The notes under the pieces: generated by a model
What the model saw: only the letters and a program-made list of their open reading frames with translations
What the model was told of the DNA's origin: nothing
The model's database searches: none
NCBI GenBank assembly: GCA_963972525.1
Contig: CAXAUZ010000003.1
Span: 124,001-188,000, forward strand
Reading direction: 5' to 3'
Origin: Salinilacustrithrix sp003476595
GTDB taxonomy: Bacteria; Actinomycetota; Acidimicrobiia; Acidimicrobiales; Salinilacustritrichaceae
DNA: 64,000 nucleotides
In this document: piece after piece, positions 43,389 through 50,325 of the stretch
Position numbering within the stretch: the stretch's first letter is position 1
Layout: every line of letters starts with the position of its first letter
Position numbers and translations under genes: made by a program

Positions 43389-43404
43389 GCCACGCCCCAG
43401 CGTT

Positions 43405-43444
43405 CTGGCAGCGGCTGCGGAACGCGTTCCGTGGCCGCTGCCAG
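43405..43444. terminator. 40-base stem-loop between convergent genes
   Basis: CTGGCAGCGGC (43405-43415) and its exact complement (43434-43444) enclose another perfect palindrome, GGAACGCGTTCC (43419-43430). It lies between the lipid-kinase-like stop and the fluC stop; a further GGCTGCCAG copy follows at 43453. No T-tract. Confidence 0.62.
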
Positions 43445-43464
43445 TTCTCAGAGGCTGCCAGCGC

Positions 43465-43824
43465 TCAGAGGCTTCGCCCCACGACCCAGCCGAGGGCGCT
43501 GGCCCCCAGGCCGCCGGCGAGGGAGAGGGTGACGTACGCCGCGGCCCGGGCGGGCTCGTCGGTGCGCAGGAGCGTGAAGGTCTCGTAGCCGAAGGTCGAG
43601 AACGTCGTGAACGCGCCGAGCAGGCCGACGGCCACCGCGGTGGTCGTGGTGGGCGACCAGCGCGACGCGCCGGGCCCGGCGAGCACGGCGGCCAGCGCGA
43701 AGCAGCCGACCACGTTGACCGCCAGGGTCGCCCACGGGAACGACCGCAGCCCGATGGCGACCCCGATGCGCCAGCGGAGCAGCGCCCCGAGCGCACCCGC
43801 GACGGCGACGGCGAGCGCGGTCAA
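43465..43824 (-). CDS. crcB: Fluoride channel FluC/CrcB
   Basis: Small fluoride exporter of 119 residues with four helices. Motifs: GALGALLRWRIG, LAVNVVGCFALA with the pore Asn, and GAFTTFSTFGYETF containing the Phe-box and the TTFSTF signature. It starts at TTG 43824, which overlaps the SDR stop (TTGA), so expression depends on the SDR gene. FluC dimers are often encoded by paired genes in actinobacteria; only one is seen here, so it would be a homodimer. No fluoride riboswitch is recognisable before the operon. Confidence 0.88.
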   Translation of the reverse strand: MTALAVAVAGALGALLRWRIGVAIGLRSFPWATLAVNVVGCFALAAVLAGPGASRWSPTTTTAVAVGLLGAFTTFSTFGYETFTLLRTDEPARAAAYVTLSLAGGLGASALGWVVGRSL

Positions 43825-44597
43825 CCGACGAGCGAGAGGCCGCCGTCGACCAGGAAGACGTGCCCGGTCGTGTAGCGGTTGCGGATGAGGGCGAGGGTCG
43901 CCTCGGCGCAGTCCTCGGGCGTGGCGCTGCGGGGCACGGGCGCCATGGAGGCGACCGCTTCGTGCATCGGTCCCCAATCAGCCGTCCACGGCGTGTCGAC
44001 CAGGCCGGGGGCGACCGCGTTGAACCGGACCGGCCCGTGGGACTTCGCCAGCAGCACGGTCATGTGGTTCAGCGCCGCCTTGGTCATGGCGTAGGCGATG
44101 GAGGACCCGACCGGGCGCACGCCGGCGAGCGAGGTGATGGACACGACGTTGCCGTCGTCGCTCTCCTTCAGGTGCGGCATTGCTGCCTTGGTCAGCCACC
44201 ACGTGCCGAACACGTTCACGTCGAACGTGCGGCGGAACACCTCGTCGGTGAGGGCGTCGAGGTCGTGGTGGGGGATGACCGTCGTCCAGCCGGCGTTGTT
44301 GATGAGGTAGTCGAGCTTCCCGAACCGCTCGACGGTGGCGTCCACCAGCGCCCGGCACTGGTCGCCGTCGCTGATGTCGGCCTGCACGTAGATCGACTCC
44401 GTGGGGAGCGACCCGGCCACGGCGGTGCCGGCCTCGACCGACGAGGCCGAGTTCACCACGACGTTGGCGCCACCGGCTGCGAGCCGGCGGGCGATCTCCT
44501 CGCCGATGCCGCTCGAGGACCCGGTGACGATGGCGACGCGGCCGGCGAACTCGTCGGAGGTGGTGCTGTGCTGCTCGGTCATGGGCTGCTCGGTCAT
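43821..44597 (-). CDS. Short-chain dehydrogenase/reductase
   Basis: NAD(P)-dependent SDR of 258 residues. Cofactor motif TGSSSGIG, NNAGWTT, catalytic Ser in SITSLAGV and the YAMTK motif with Tyr and Lys, followed by the family C-terminus GHVFLVDGGLSLVG. Classical SDR of the FabG-like group; substrate unknown. The first residues MTEQPMTEQ contain a second Met that is an alternative start (about 44582). Coupled by a TTGA overlap to the fluoride channel gene downstream, an unusual pairing. Divergent from an aldo/keto reductase gene. Confidence 0.9.
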   Translation of the reverse strand: MTEQPMTEQHSTTSDEFAGRVAIVTGSSSGIGEEIARRLAAGGANVVVNSASSVEAGTAVAGSLPTESIYVQADISDGDQCRALVDATVERFGKLDYLINNAGWTTVIPHHDLDALTDEVFRRTFDVNVFGTWWLTKAAMPHLKESDDGNVVSITSLAGVRPVGSSIAYAMTKAALNHMTVLLAKSHGPVRFNAVAPGLVDTPWTADWGPMHEAVASMAPVPRSATPEDCAEATLALIRNRYTTGHVFLVDGGLSLVG

Positions 44598-44649
44598 GGA
44601 GCGTGCCTACCACCGACGGGCTCGCGGTGCGGCTCCGATGCGGCGCTCG

Positions 44650-44662
44650 TAGGGTGCGAACC
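44650..44662 (+). promoter_or_regulatory. Leaderless promoter of aldo/keto reductase gene
   Basis: TAGGGT (44650-44655), 7 bases, ATG 44663. No ribosome site. Confidence 0.65.
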
Positions 44663-45625
44663 ATGGACATGGAATATCGCCGCCTCGGACGTTCTGGACT
44701 CAAGGTCAGCGTGCTGTCGTTCGGCAGCTGGGTGACCTTCGGTCCCCAGCTCGACTCGGGACTGGCCGCCGACTGCATGGGCGCCGCCTTCGACGCGGGA
44801 GTCAACTTCTTCGACAACGCCGAGGCCTACGCCGGCGGCGAGTCCGAGCGCCTCATGGGTGAGGCCATCCGCAAGAACGGCTGGAAGCGCCACGAGTACG
44901 TGGTGTCGTCCAAGTTCTACTGGGGCATCCACGACAGTCCGAACAGCCGCCTCACCCTCAACCGCAAGTACCTCCTCGAGGCCATCCCTGCGTCGCTGGA
45001 GCGCATCGGCCTCGATGCCTACGACCTGGTCTTCTGCCACCGGGCCGACCCGGACACGCCCATCGAGGAGACGGTGCGGGCCATGTCCGACGCCGTCGAC
45101 CGGGGCTGGGCCTACTACTGGGGCACGTCGGAGTGGACGGCCGACGAGATCCGGGCCGCCTACGAGATCGCCCAGCGCCACCACCTGCACGCCCCGGTGA
45201 TGGAGCAGCCGCAGTACAACCTGCTCGCCCGCCGCAAGGTCGAGAAGGAGTACGCCCGCCTGTACGAGGACATCGGCCTCGGCCTCACCATCTGGTCGCC
45301 GCTCGCGTCGGGCCTGCTCACCGGGAAGTACGTCGACGGCATCCCCGAGGGCTCACGCGCCGCGCTCGAGGGCTACGAGTGGATCAAGGACCGCGTCACC
45401 GACCAAGAGGTCAACGACAAGGTGCGCGAGTTCATGGGCATCGCCGACGAGCTCGACGCCACCCCGGCCCAGCTCGCGCTGGCCTGGTGCGCCAAGAACC
45501 CCAACGTGTCCACGGTCATCACCGGCGCCAGCCGGGTCGAGCAGGTCACCGAGAACATGAAGGCCATCGAGGTGCTGGGCCGCCTCGACGACGCCACCGC
45601 GGAGCGGATCGCCAAGATCTTCTGA
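44663..45625 (+). CDS. Aldo/keto reductase (potassium-channel beta subunit-like)
   Basis: NADPH-dependent TIM-barrel reductase of 320 residues, of the AKR6 group that includes Kv-beta and YghZ. Features: RRLGRSGLKVSVLSFGSWVT, catalytic Asp/Tyr in FFDNAEAYAGGESE, Lys in VVSSKFYWG, His in LVFCHRADPDTP, then WGTSEWTADEI and PQYNLLARRKVEKEY, and the NADP-binding TVITGASRVEQVTEN. All tetrad residues are present. Substrates are probably aldehydes or ketones. Its promoter fixes ATG 44663. The next gene begins 5 bases after its stop. Confidence 0.92.
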   Translation: MDMEYRRLGRSGLKVSVLSFGSWVTFGPQLDSGLAADCMGAAFDAGVNFFDNAEAYAGGESERLMGEAIRKNGWKRHEYVVSSKFYWGIHDSPNSRLTLNRKYLLEAIPASLERIGLDAYDLVFCHRADPDTPIEETVRAMSDAVDRGWAYYWGTSEWTADEIRAAYEIAQRHHLHAPVMEQPQYNLLARRKVEKEYARLYEDIGLGLTIWSPLASGLLTGKYVDGIPEGSRAALEGYEWIKDRVTDQEVNDKVREFMGIADELDATPAQLALAWCAKNPNVSTVITGASRVEQVTENMKAIEVLGRLDDATAERIAKIF

Positions 45626-45630
45626 CCGAC

Positions 45631-46104
45631 GTGGGCGTCGACGTCGAGTTCCTGGAGTTCGATCCCGACGCGCCCGACGAGGTCCTGGCCGCCATGGCCG
45701 ACCTCGCCGGGGGCGCCGGGTGGATCACCCTCGACCCCGCCATCGACGATCGGTTCCCGGCGCCGGAGCAGAACCTGTTCGGCAAGATCGTGTCCGGGCG
45801 CGGCCCCGCCGTGCCCCGTGCCACCTGGGTCCCGGCCGACATCGAGCGGCGCCGGCCCGAGCCGATGTCGATCGGCATCCTCCACGGGACGGGTGCCGAC
45901 GCCATGGGCCACCTGGCCGAGAAGGACATCACCCTCCCCGACCGCTGGCGGGTCGTTGCCGACCACTCCAAGCGGGGCCTCGTCGTGTGGGTGCCCATCG
46001 ACATCGGCCTCGACCAGGTCCTCGCCTGGACCCTGACCGCGTCGCGGGCGCTGACCCGGATCCCGCTCACCGGACGTTGGCGGGCGGCCGTCCACCGGCG
46101 ATAA
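45631..46104 (+). CDS. Protein of unknown function next to AKR gene
   Basis: A 157-residue protein starting at GTG 45631, 5 bases after the aldo/keto reductase stop, so probably co-transcribed. I do not recognise it. It is a mixed alpha/beta soluble protein with MADLAGGAGWITLDPAIDDR early, GRGPAVPRATWVPADIER in the middle and a hydrophobic SKRGLVVWVPIDIGLDQVL near the end. No signal peptide. The TAA stop overlaps the promoter of the TesB gene. Composition and codon use match its neighbours. Confidence 0.65.
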   Translation: MGVDVEFLEFDPDAPDEVLAAMADLAGGAGWITLDPAIDDRFPAPEQNLFGKIVSGRGPAVPRATWVPADIERRRPEPMSIGILHGTGADAMGHLAEKDITLPDRWRVVADHSKRGLVVWVPIDIGLDQVLAWTLTASRALTRIPLTGRWRAAVHRR

Positions 46105-46114
46105 GACTCCCGGA
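46103..46114 (+). promoter_or_regulatory. Possible leaderless promoter of tesB-type gene
   Basis: AAGACT (46103-46108), 6 bases, GTG 46115. The hexamer overlaps the stop codon of the preceding gene. Confidence 0.4.
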
Positions 46115-46942
46115 GTGGACGACGCGACCGGGCAGGCGACCTTCGAGCAGATGATGGCCCTCGAGCCCCACGGCGCCGACACCTACGTCGGCGTCGGCCC
46201 CCGGTATCCGTGGGGCGGCCTCTACGGCGGCCAGATCGTGGCCCAGTCGCTCCGGGCCGCCGGCCTCACCGTCGAGCCCGAGTACCTGCCCCACTCGCTG
46301 CACGCGTACTTCATCCGGCCCGGCGACCACACCGAGCCGATCCGCTTCGAGGTCGACCGCATCCGCAACGGCCGCTCGTTCGTGACCCGCCGGGTCGTCG
46401 CCCGCCAGTCGATCGGCGCGATCTTCAACCTGGCCGCCTCGTTCCACGTGGTCGAGGACGAAGCCGACGTGCAGTCCGCCACCCTCTCGCCGGAGGCCGG
46501 ATCGCCCGACGACCACCTCTCCGACGGCTGGAGCCACGTGTTCGACCGCCGGCCCGTGGGCGACATGCGCCGCTCCGACGCCGGCCTGTCGCGCGCCTGG
46601 CTGCGCATGGTCGAGCCGGTCGCCGACGACCCCCTGCTGCGGGCGTGCGCCATCTCCTACGTGTCCGACGACCTCCCCACCGATGGCGCCATCGCCCTGC
46701 ACCCCGACCGCAAGCTGGTCCGGGAGGAGGGCGACTGGGAGCGCACGTTCATGAATGCCAGCCTCGACCACGCCATCTGGTTCCACCGCACGGTCGACCC
46801 GGCCGAGTGGCACCTGCACGAGCTGCGCGGCCACAACCTCACCGGCGCGCGCGGCCTCGCCATCGGCGAGGTCTTCTCCCAGGCCGGCGTGCACGCCGCC
46901 ACCGTGGTCCAGGAGGTCCTGCTCCGCCGGGTCCGGCGCTGA
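46115..46942 (+). CDS. tesB: Acyl-CoA thioesterase II (TesB type)
   Basis: Double hot-dog thioesterase of 275 residues that releases free acids from medium and long acyl-CoA. Typical features: RYPWGGLYGGQIVAQSLRAA, LPHSLHAYFIRPGDHTEPI, then the C-terminal half with ACAISYVSDDLPTDGAIAL and LDHAIWFHRTVDPAEWHL, and GRGLAIGEVFSQ-like ending ARGLAIGEVFSQAGVHAATV. The catalytic Asp/Gln/Thr region (SLDHAIWFHR with the Asp) is present. GTG 46115 starts in family alignment. A stem-loop lies beyond the stop. Confidence 0.9.
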   Translation: MDDATGQATFEQMMALEPHGADTYVGVGPRYPWGGLYGGQIVAQSLRAAGLTVEPEYLPHSLHAYFIRPGDHTEPIRFEVDRIRNGRSFVTRRVVARQSIGAIFNLAASFHVVEDEADVQSATLSPEAGSPDDHLSDGWSHVFDRRPVGDMRRSDAGLSRAWLRMVEPVADDPLLRACAISYVSDDLPTDGAIALHPDRKLVREEGDWERTFMNASLDHAIWFHRTVDPAEWHLHELRGHNLTGARGLAIGEVFSQAGVHAATVVQEVLLRRVRR

Positions 46943-46948
46943 CCCTGG

Positions 46949-47002
46949 GCGTTCGTCACGCGCAGATCGACCATGTGGCGTCGATCTGCGCGCGAGGAAC
47001 GC
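46949..47002. terminator. Stem-loop with dispersed GCGCAGATCGAC core
   Basis: Outer arms GCGTTC (46949-46954) and GAACGC (46997-47002); inner arms CGCGCAGATCGAC (46959-46971) and its exact complement (46980-46992). Between the convergent tesB and aminoacylase genes. The 13-base inner arm is identical to that at 15.46 kb. Confidence 0.62.
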
Positions 47003-47012
47003 TGTCGGGGGG

Positions 47013-48743
47013 TCAGGCTGGGGCGGGCTGGGCGCCGCGGACGAGGCGGCCGGGCAGCTCGCCCGTGGCCTCGCCGTCGGCGTAGGTCTCGACCCCGGCC
47101 ACGACCGTGTGGCGGTAGCCGGTGGCCCGCTGGAGCACCCGGCGACCGCCGGCGGGCAGGTCGTGGTGCATCTCGGGGCGGGAGACGGCGAGGCGGTCGA
47201 AGTCGATCACGTTGAGGTCGGCCCGCATGCCGGGGGCGAGCACGCCGCGGTCGAGCAGGCCGACGGTGCGGGCGGTCTCGAGGGTGTGCTGGCGCACCAG
47301 CCACTCGATGTCGAACAGCTCGCCGCGCTGGCGGTCCCGGCCCCAGTGGGTGAGCAGGAAGGTGGGGAACGAGCCGTCGCAGATGGTGCCGACGTGGGCG
47401 CCGCCGTCGGACAGGCCGGGGACGGTGCGGGGGTGGGCCAGCATCTCTCGGGTGGTGTCCAGGTTGCCCTCGGCGTAGTTGAGGAACGGCACGTAGAACA
47501 TGGCCGAGCCGCCGTCGCCGAGCATGAAGTCGTAGGCCCACTCGGCCGGGTCGACGCCGGCGCGCCGGGCCTGGCCGGTGACCGCGTCGGCGAGGTCGGG
47601 CTCGTAGTCGGGCGGGTCGGCCAGCGGGAACATGCGGTCGAAGGCGCCGATGAGTCCACCACCGAGCTTGCCCTTGGCCTTGCCCGTCTCGTGCGCCTCG
47701 AGGACGCGGCGCCGGAACTCGGGGTCGGACATGGTGGCGACCTGCTCGGCCAGCGGGCGGTCGGCGACCTCGCGCCACACCGGGTTGGCCAGGAACGGGT
47801 TGAGCGTGCAGTCGAGGCCGAGCAGCAGGCCGACGGCGCGGGGCGCCACCTGGGCCCGCATGTCGAAGCCGTCGTCGACGGCGGCGTCGAGGCGCTTCAG
47901 CAGCTCGCGGAACTGGTCGGGGGCGAGGGGCGACTGGGCGAGGGAGAACGACAGGGGACGACCCGAGGCCCGCATCATCTCGACGAGGGTGCCGAACTCG
48001 TGGTCGAGGTCGAGGAAGTCGCCGACCATCTGGAGCACGCCGGTGCCGGTGGCGCCCACGGCCTCGGCGATGCCGACCAGCTCGTCGCGCGCTGCGGTGA
48101 GCGTCGGCGTGTAGGCGCCCGTGCTGGTCTTGTGGTTCCGGGTGCGCGACGTGGTGAACCCGAGCGCGCCGGACTGGATCGCGTCGGCCACGACCCGTCC
48201 CATCTCGGCGATCTCCTCCGGGGTCGCGACCTCCTCGTGGTCGGCGCCGCGCTCGCCCATGACGTGCAGGCGCACGGCGGCGTGGGGCACCTGGGCGGCG
48301 ACGTCGAGGTCGTGGGGGCGGCGGTCGACGGCCTCGAGGAAGCCGGCGAAGTCGGTCCAGCCCCACTGCAGGCCCTCGGCCAGCGCCGCGCCGGGGATGT
48401 CCTCCACCCCCTCCATCAGCTGGATGAGCCGCTCGTGGTCCCGGTCGTGGACGGGGGCGAACCCGACACCGCAGTTGCCCATCACCACGGTGGTGACGCC
48501 GTGCCAGGACGAGGGCTGCAGCCGCTCGTCCCAGGTGGCCTGCCCGTCGTAGTGGCAGTGCACGTCCACGAAGCCCGGCGTGACCAGGGCGCCGTCGGCG
48601 TCGATCTCTCGCCGCCCCCGGGCGGGGACGTCGCCCACCTCGGTGACGGTGCCGTCGCTGATGGCGACGTCGGCGGTGCGGCGGGGTGCGCCGGTGCCGT
48701 CGACCACCGTGCCGCCGCGGATGACGAGATCGTGTTCGGCCAT
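47013..48743 (-). CDS. N-acyl-D-amino-acid deacylase-type amidohydrolase
   Basis: Zinc amidohydrolase of 576 residues, in the D-aminoacylase group that frees D-amino acids from N-acyl forms. N-terminal beta-sandwich and first metal motif: VIRGGTVVDGTGAPRR, then TPGFVDVHCHYDGQATWDE with the HxH pair; SWHGVTTVVMGNCGVGFAPV is the group signature. Later elements are GALGFTTSRTRNHKT, SDGGAHVGTICDGSFP with the metal Asp, and PGMRADLNVIDFDRL at the C-terminal sandwich. Function on D-aminoacyl or dihydropyrimidine-like substrates is inferred. ATG 48743 has AGTGTG/CACACT six bases upstream, a weak leaderless box. Confidence 0.88.
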   Translation of the reverse strand: MAEHDLVIRGGTVVDGTGAPRRTADVAISDGTVTEVGDVPARGRREIDADGALVTPGFVDVHCHYDGQATWDERLQPSSWHGVTTVVMGNCGVGFAPVHDRDHERLIQLMEGVEDIPGAALAEGLQWGWTDFAGFLEAVDRRPHDLDVAAQVPHAAVRLHVMGERGADHEEVATPEEIAEMGRVVADAIQSGALGFTTSRTRNHKTSTGAYTPTLTAARDELVGIAEAVGATGTGVLQMVGDFLDLDHEFGTLVEMMRASGRPLSFSLAQSPLAPDQFRELLKRLDAAVDDGFDMRAQVAPRAVGLLLGLDCTLNPFLANPVWREVADRPLAEQVATMSDPEFRRRVLEAHETGKAKGKLGGGLIGAFDRMFPLADPPDYEPDLADAVTGQARRAGVDPAEWAYDFMLGDGGSAMFYVPFLNYAEGNLDTTREMLAHPRTVPGLSDGGAHVGTICDGSFPTFLLTHWGRDRQRGELFDIEWLVRQHTLETARTVGLLDRGVLAPGMRADLNVIDFDRLAVSRPEMHHDLPAGGRRVLQRATGYRHTVVAGVETYADGEATGELPGRLVRGAQPAPA

Positions 48744-48755
48744 GGGTGCAGTGTG
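48744..48755 (-). promoter_or_regulatory. Weak leaderless promoter candidate of aminoacylase gene
   Basis: On the minus strand GGCACACT includes CACACT (48755-48750), 6 bases before ATG 48743. The divergent YchJ gene has the same GGCACACT octamer, at 48793-48800 on the plus strand. Confidence 0.35.
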
Positions 48756-48794
48756 CCAGGCGTCTCACGTCGCGGCTCCGGCGGGGTCGGCTGG

Positions 48795-48808
48795 CACACT
48801 CGCCGGCG
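48795..48808 (+). promoter_or_regulatory. Weak leaderless promoter candidate of YchJ gene
   Basis: CACACT (48795-48800) within GGCACACT, 8 bases before ATG 48809. Same octamer as on the opposite strand at the aminoacylase gene. Confidence 0.35.
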
Positions 48809-49243
48809 ATGACCTCGTCGACCCCGAAGCCGTCGTTCGCCGTGGTGCAGCCGTGCCCCTGCGGATCGGGCGAGCGCGACGCCCGCTGCTGCCTCCCCAT
48901 CCTCCGCGGTGAGCCGGCCCCGACCGCCGAGGCGCTCATGCGCTCCCGCTACACGGCCTACGTGCGCCACGACGAGCGGCACCTGCTGGCGTCCTGGCAC
49001 CCCTCGACCCGGCCGGATGCCGTCGAGATGGGGGCCGAGCGCTGGCTCGGCCTCGACGTGGTGGACGTGGTGGCCGGCGGCCCCGAGGACGACGAGGGCG
49101 TCGTGGCGTTCGAGGCCCGGGTGGACGAGCTCGGCCAGGTCGCGACGATCCGGGAGCGGAGCCGGTTCACCCGGCACCGCGGACGCTGGGTCTACGTGGA
49201 CGCCGAACCCGGCTCGGCGGCCGGTCGCCACCAGGCGTCGTAG
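48809..49243 (+). CDS. YchJ-like SEC-C motif protein
   Basis: A 144-residue protein of the YchJ/UPF0225 family. The N-terminal zinc-binding SEC-C motif is PCPCGSGERDARCC, followed by ALMRSRYTAYVRHDERHLL, the YchJ signature, and then a NTF2-like beta domain (VVAFEARVDELGQVATIRE and RHRGRWVYVDAEPG). Function is not firmly known; SEC-C zinc fingers bind protein or nucleic acid partners. Its last 52 bases overlap the convergent saccharopine-dehydrogenase-type gene, unusually deep for two real genes. Confidence 0.87.
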   Translation: MTSSTPKPSFAVVQPCPCGSGERDARCCLPILRGEPAPTAEALMRSRYTAYVRHDERHLLASWHPSTRPDAVEMGAERWLGLDVVDVVAGGPEDDEGVVAFEARVDELGQVATIRERSRFTRHRGRWVYVDAEPGSAAGRHQAS

Positions 49244-50325
49244 ACGGTCTGGCCCTCGCCGGGTCGCTCGAAGAGGCTGCCGCTCGGTGTGCGGAGCAGC
49301 GCCTGCAACGGCACGTCCTCCTGGCGGAGGAAGCCGCGATCGACCAGCACGCCGTCGCGCACCAGATCGATGACCCCCACGACCGAGGCAGCGGTGGTCC
49401 ACGCGATGGCCCGGGCGGTGGTGCCGGCGACCTCGCGCGGGAGCAGGGCACGGGCGTACTCGATGCGGCGCAGCTCGCCGTCGACGGTGCCCTCGGACGA
49501 CACGTGGATGTAGACCACGTCCTCGTCCACCGGCGGCTTGGCGTGCGTGAGGATCTCCCCGGCCAGCTCCCGGCGGTCGCGCAGCAGCAGCTCGTGGAAG
49601 AAGAAGTTCATCAGGTCCATGTGGCCCGGGTACCGCATGGTCTTGTAGTCGAGGTTCTCGACCCGACCGAGGTAGGTGTCGCACATCGTCCCGAGCCCGC
49701 CCGAGGTGGTGAAGGCCTCGAGCTTGGTGCCGGCGACGTAGACGGCCTCCTTCCACTCCATCGGCGAGACCCACTTGCGCACGCCGTCCTCGATGACCTC
49801 GCAGTCGTTGAGGTACTCGTTCACCACGCCCTCGGGCGACCAGTTGAAGGCGTAGCCGAGGAGGCCGGTGGGGTGCTGGGGGAGGGCACCCACCCGCATG
49901 CGGATGGCGCGGCAGTGGTCGAAGGACTCGACCTGGGACGCGGCCACGATGCCCACGAAGCCGGGCGCGAGCCCGCACTGGGGGGCCATGAGCCCGGTGG
50001 CGGTCTCGGCCATGGCCCGGATGGCCTCGGTGGTGGCGGTGTCCTCGGTGAGGTCGAAGTAGTGCATGCCGAGCCGGTGGGCGACCTCGGCCACCAGGCG
50101 GTTGCAGTGGTAGGGCAGGCAGGAGAGCACGGCGTCGGACCCGGCCAGCGCCCGAGCCAGCTCGTCGGCGTCGGACACGTCGGTGCCGAGGACGGGGAAC
50201 GGCACCTCCTCGCTCGGCTGGCGCAGGTCGTGCCCGCTCACGTCGTAGCCCAGCTGGTCGAGCAGGCGCGCCGCCAGCAGCCCGACCTTGCCGAGGCCGA
50301 GCACGGCGACGGACTGCAGCGGCAT
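49192..50325 (-). CDS. Saccharopine dehydrogenase-family protein
   Basis: NAD(P)-dependent enzyme of 377 residues: Rossmann domain with VAVLGLGKVGLLAARLL at the N-terminus, CLPYHCNRLVAEVAHRLG, then HYFDLTEDTATTEAIRAMAE and MAPQCGLAPGFVGIVAASQ, which is the conserved turn into the second domain of lysine-forming saccharopine dehydrogenases. Its ATG overlaps the stop of the aldehyde dehydrogenase gene (TGATG). With that ALDH7 partner it suggests conversion of lysine-derived saccharopine or a similar imine to aminoadipate semialdehyde and on to aminoadipate; direction and substrate are inferred. Confidence 0.85.
   Translation of the reverse strand: MPLQSVAVLGLGKVGLLAARLLDQLGYDVSGHDLRQPSEEVPFPVLGTDVSDADELARALAGSDAVLSCLPYHCNRLVAEVAHRLGMHYFDLTEDTATTEAIRAMAETATGLMAPQCGLAPGFVGIVAASQVESFDHCRAIRMRVGALPQHPTGLLGYAFNWSPEGVVNEYLNDCEVIEDGVRKWVSPMEWKEAVYVAGTKLEAFTTSGGLGTMCDTYLGRVENLDYKTMRYPGHMDLMNFFFHELLLRDRRELAGEILTHAKPPVDEDVVYIHVSSEGTVDGELRRIEYARALLPREVAGTTARAIAWTTAASVVGVIDLVRDGVLVDRGFLRQEDVPLQALLRTPSGSLFERPGEGQTVYDAWWRPAAEPGSAST

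Noticed and set aside
43597..43888. Fluoride riboswitch before crcB
   Set aside because: crcB starts on the stop codon of the SDR gene, and the region before the SDR gene shows no recognisable fluoride aptamer.
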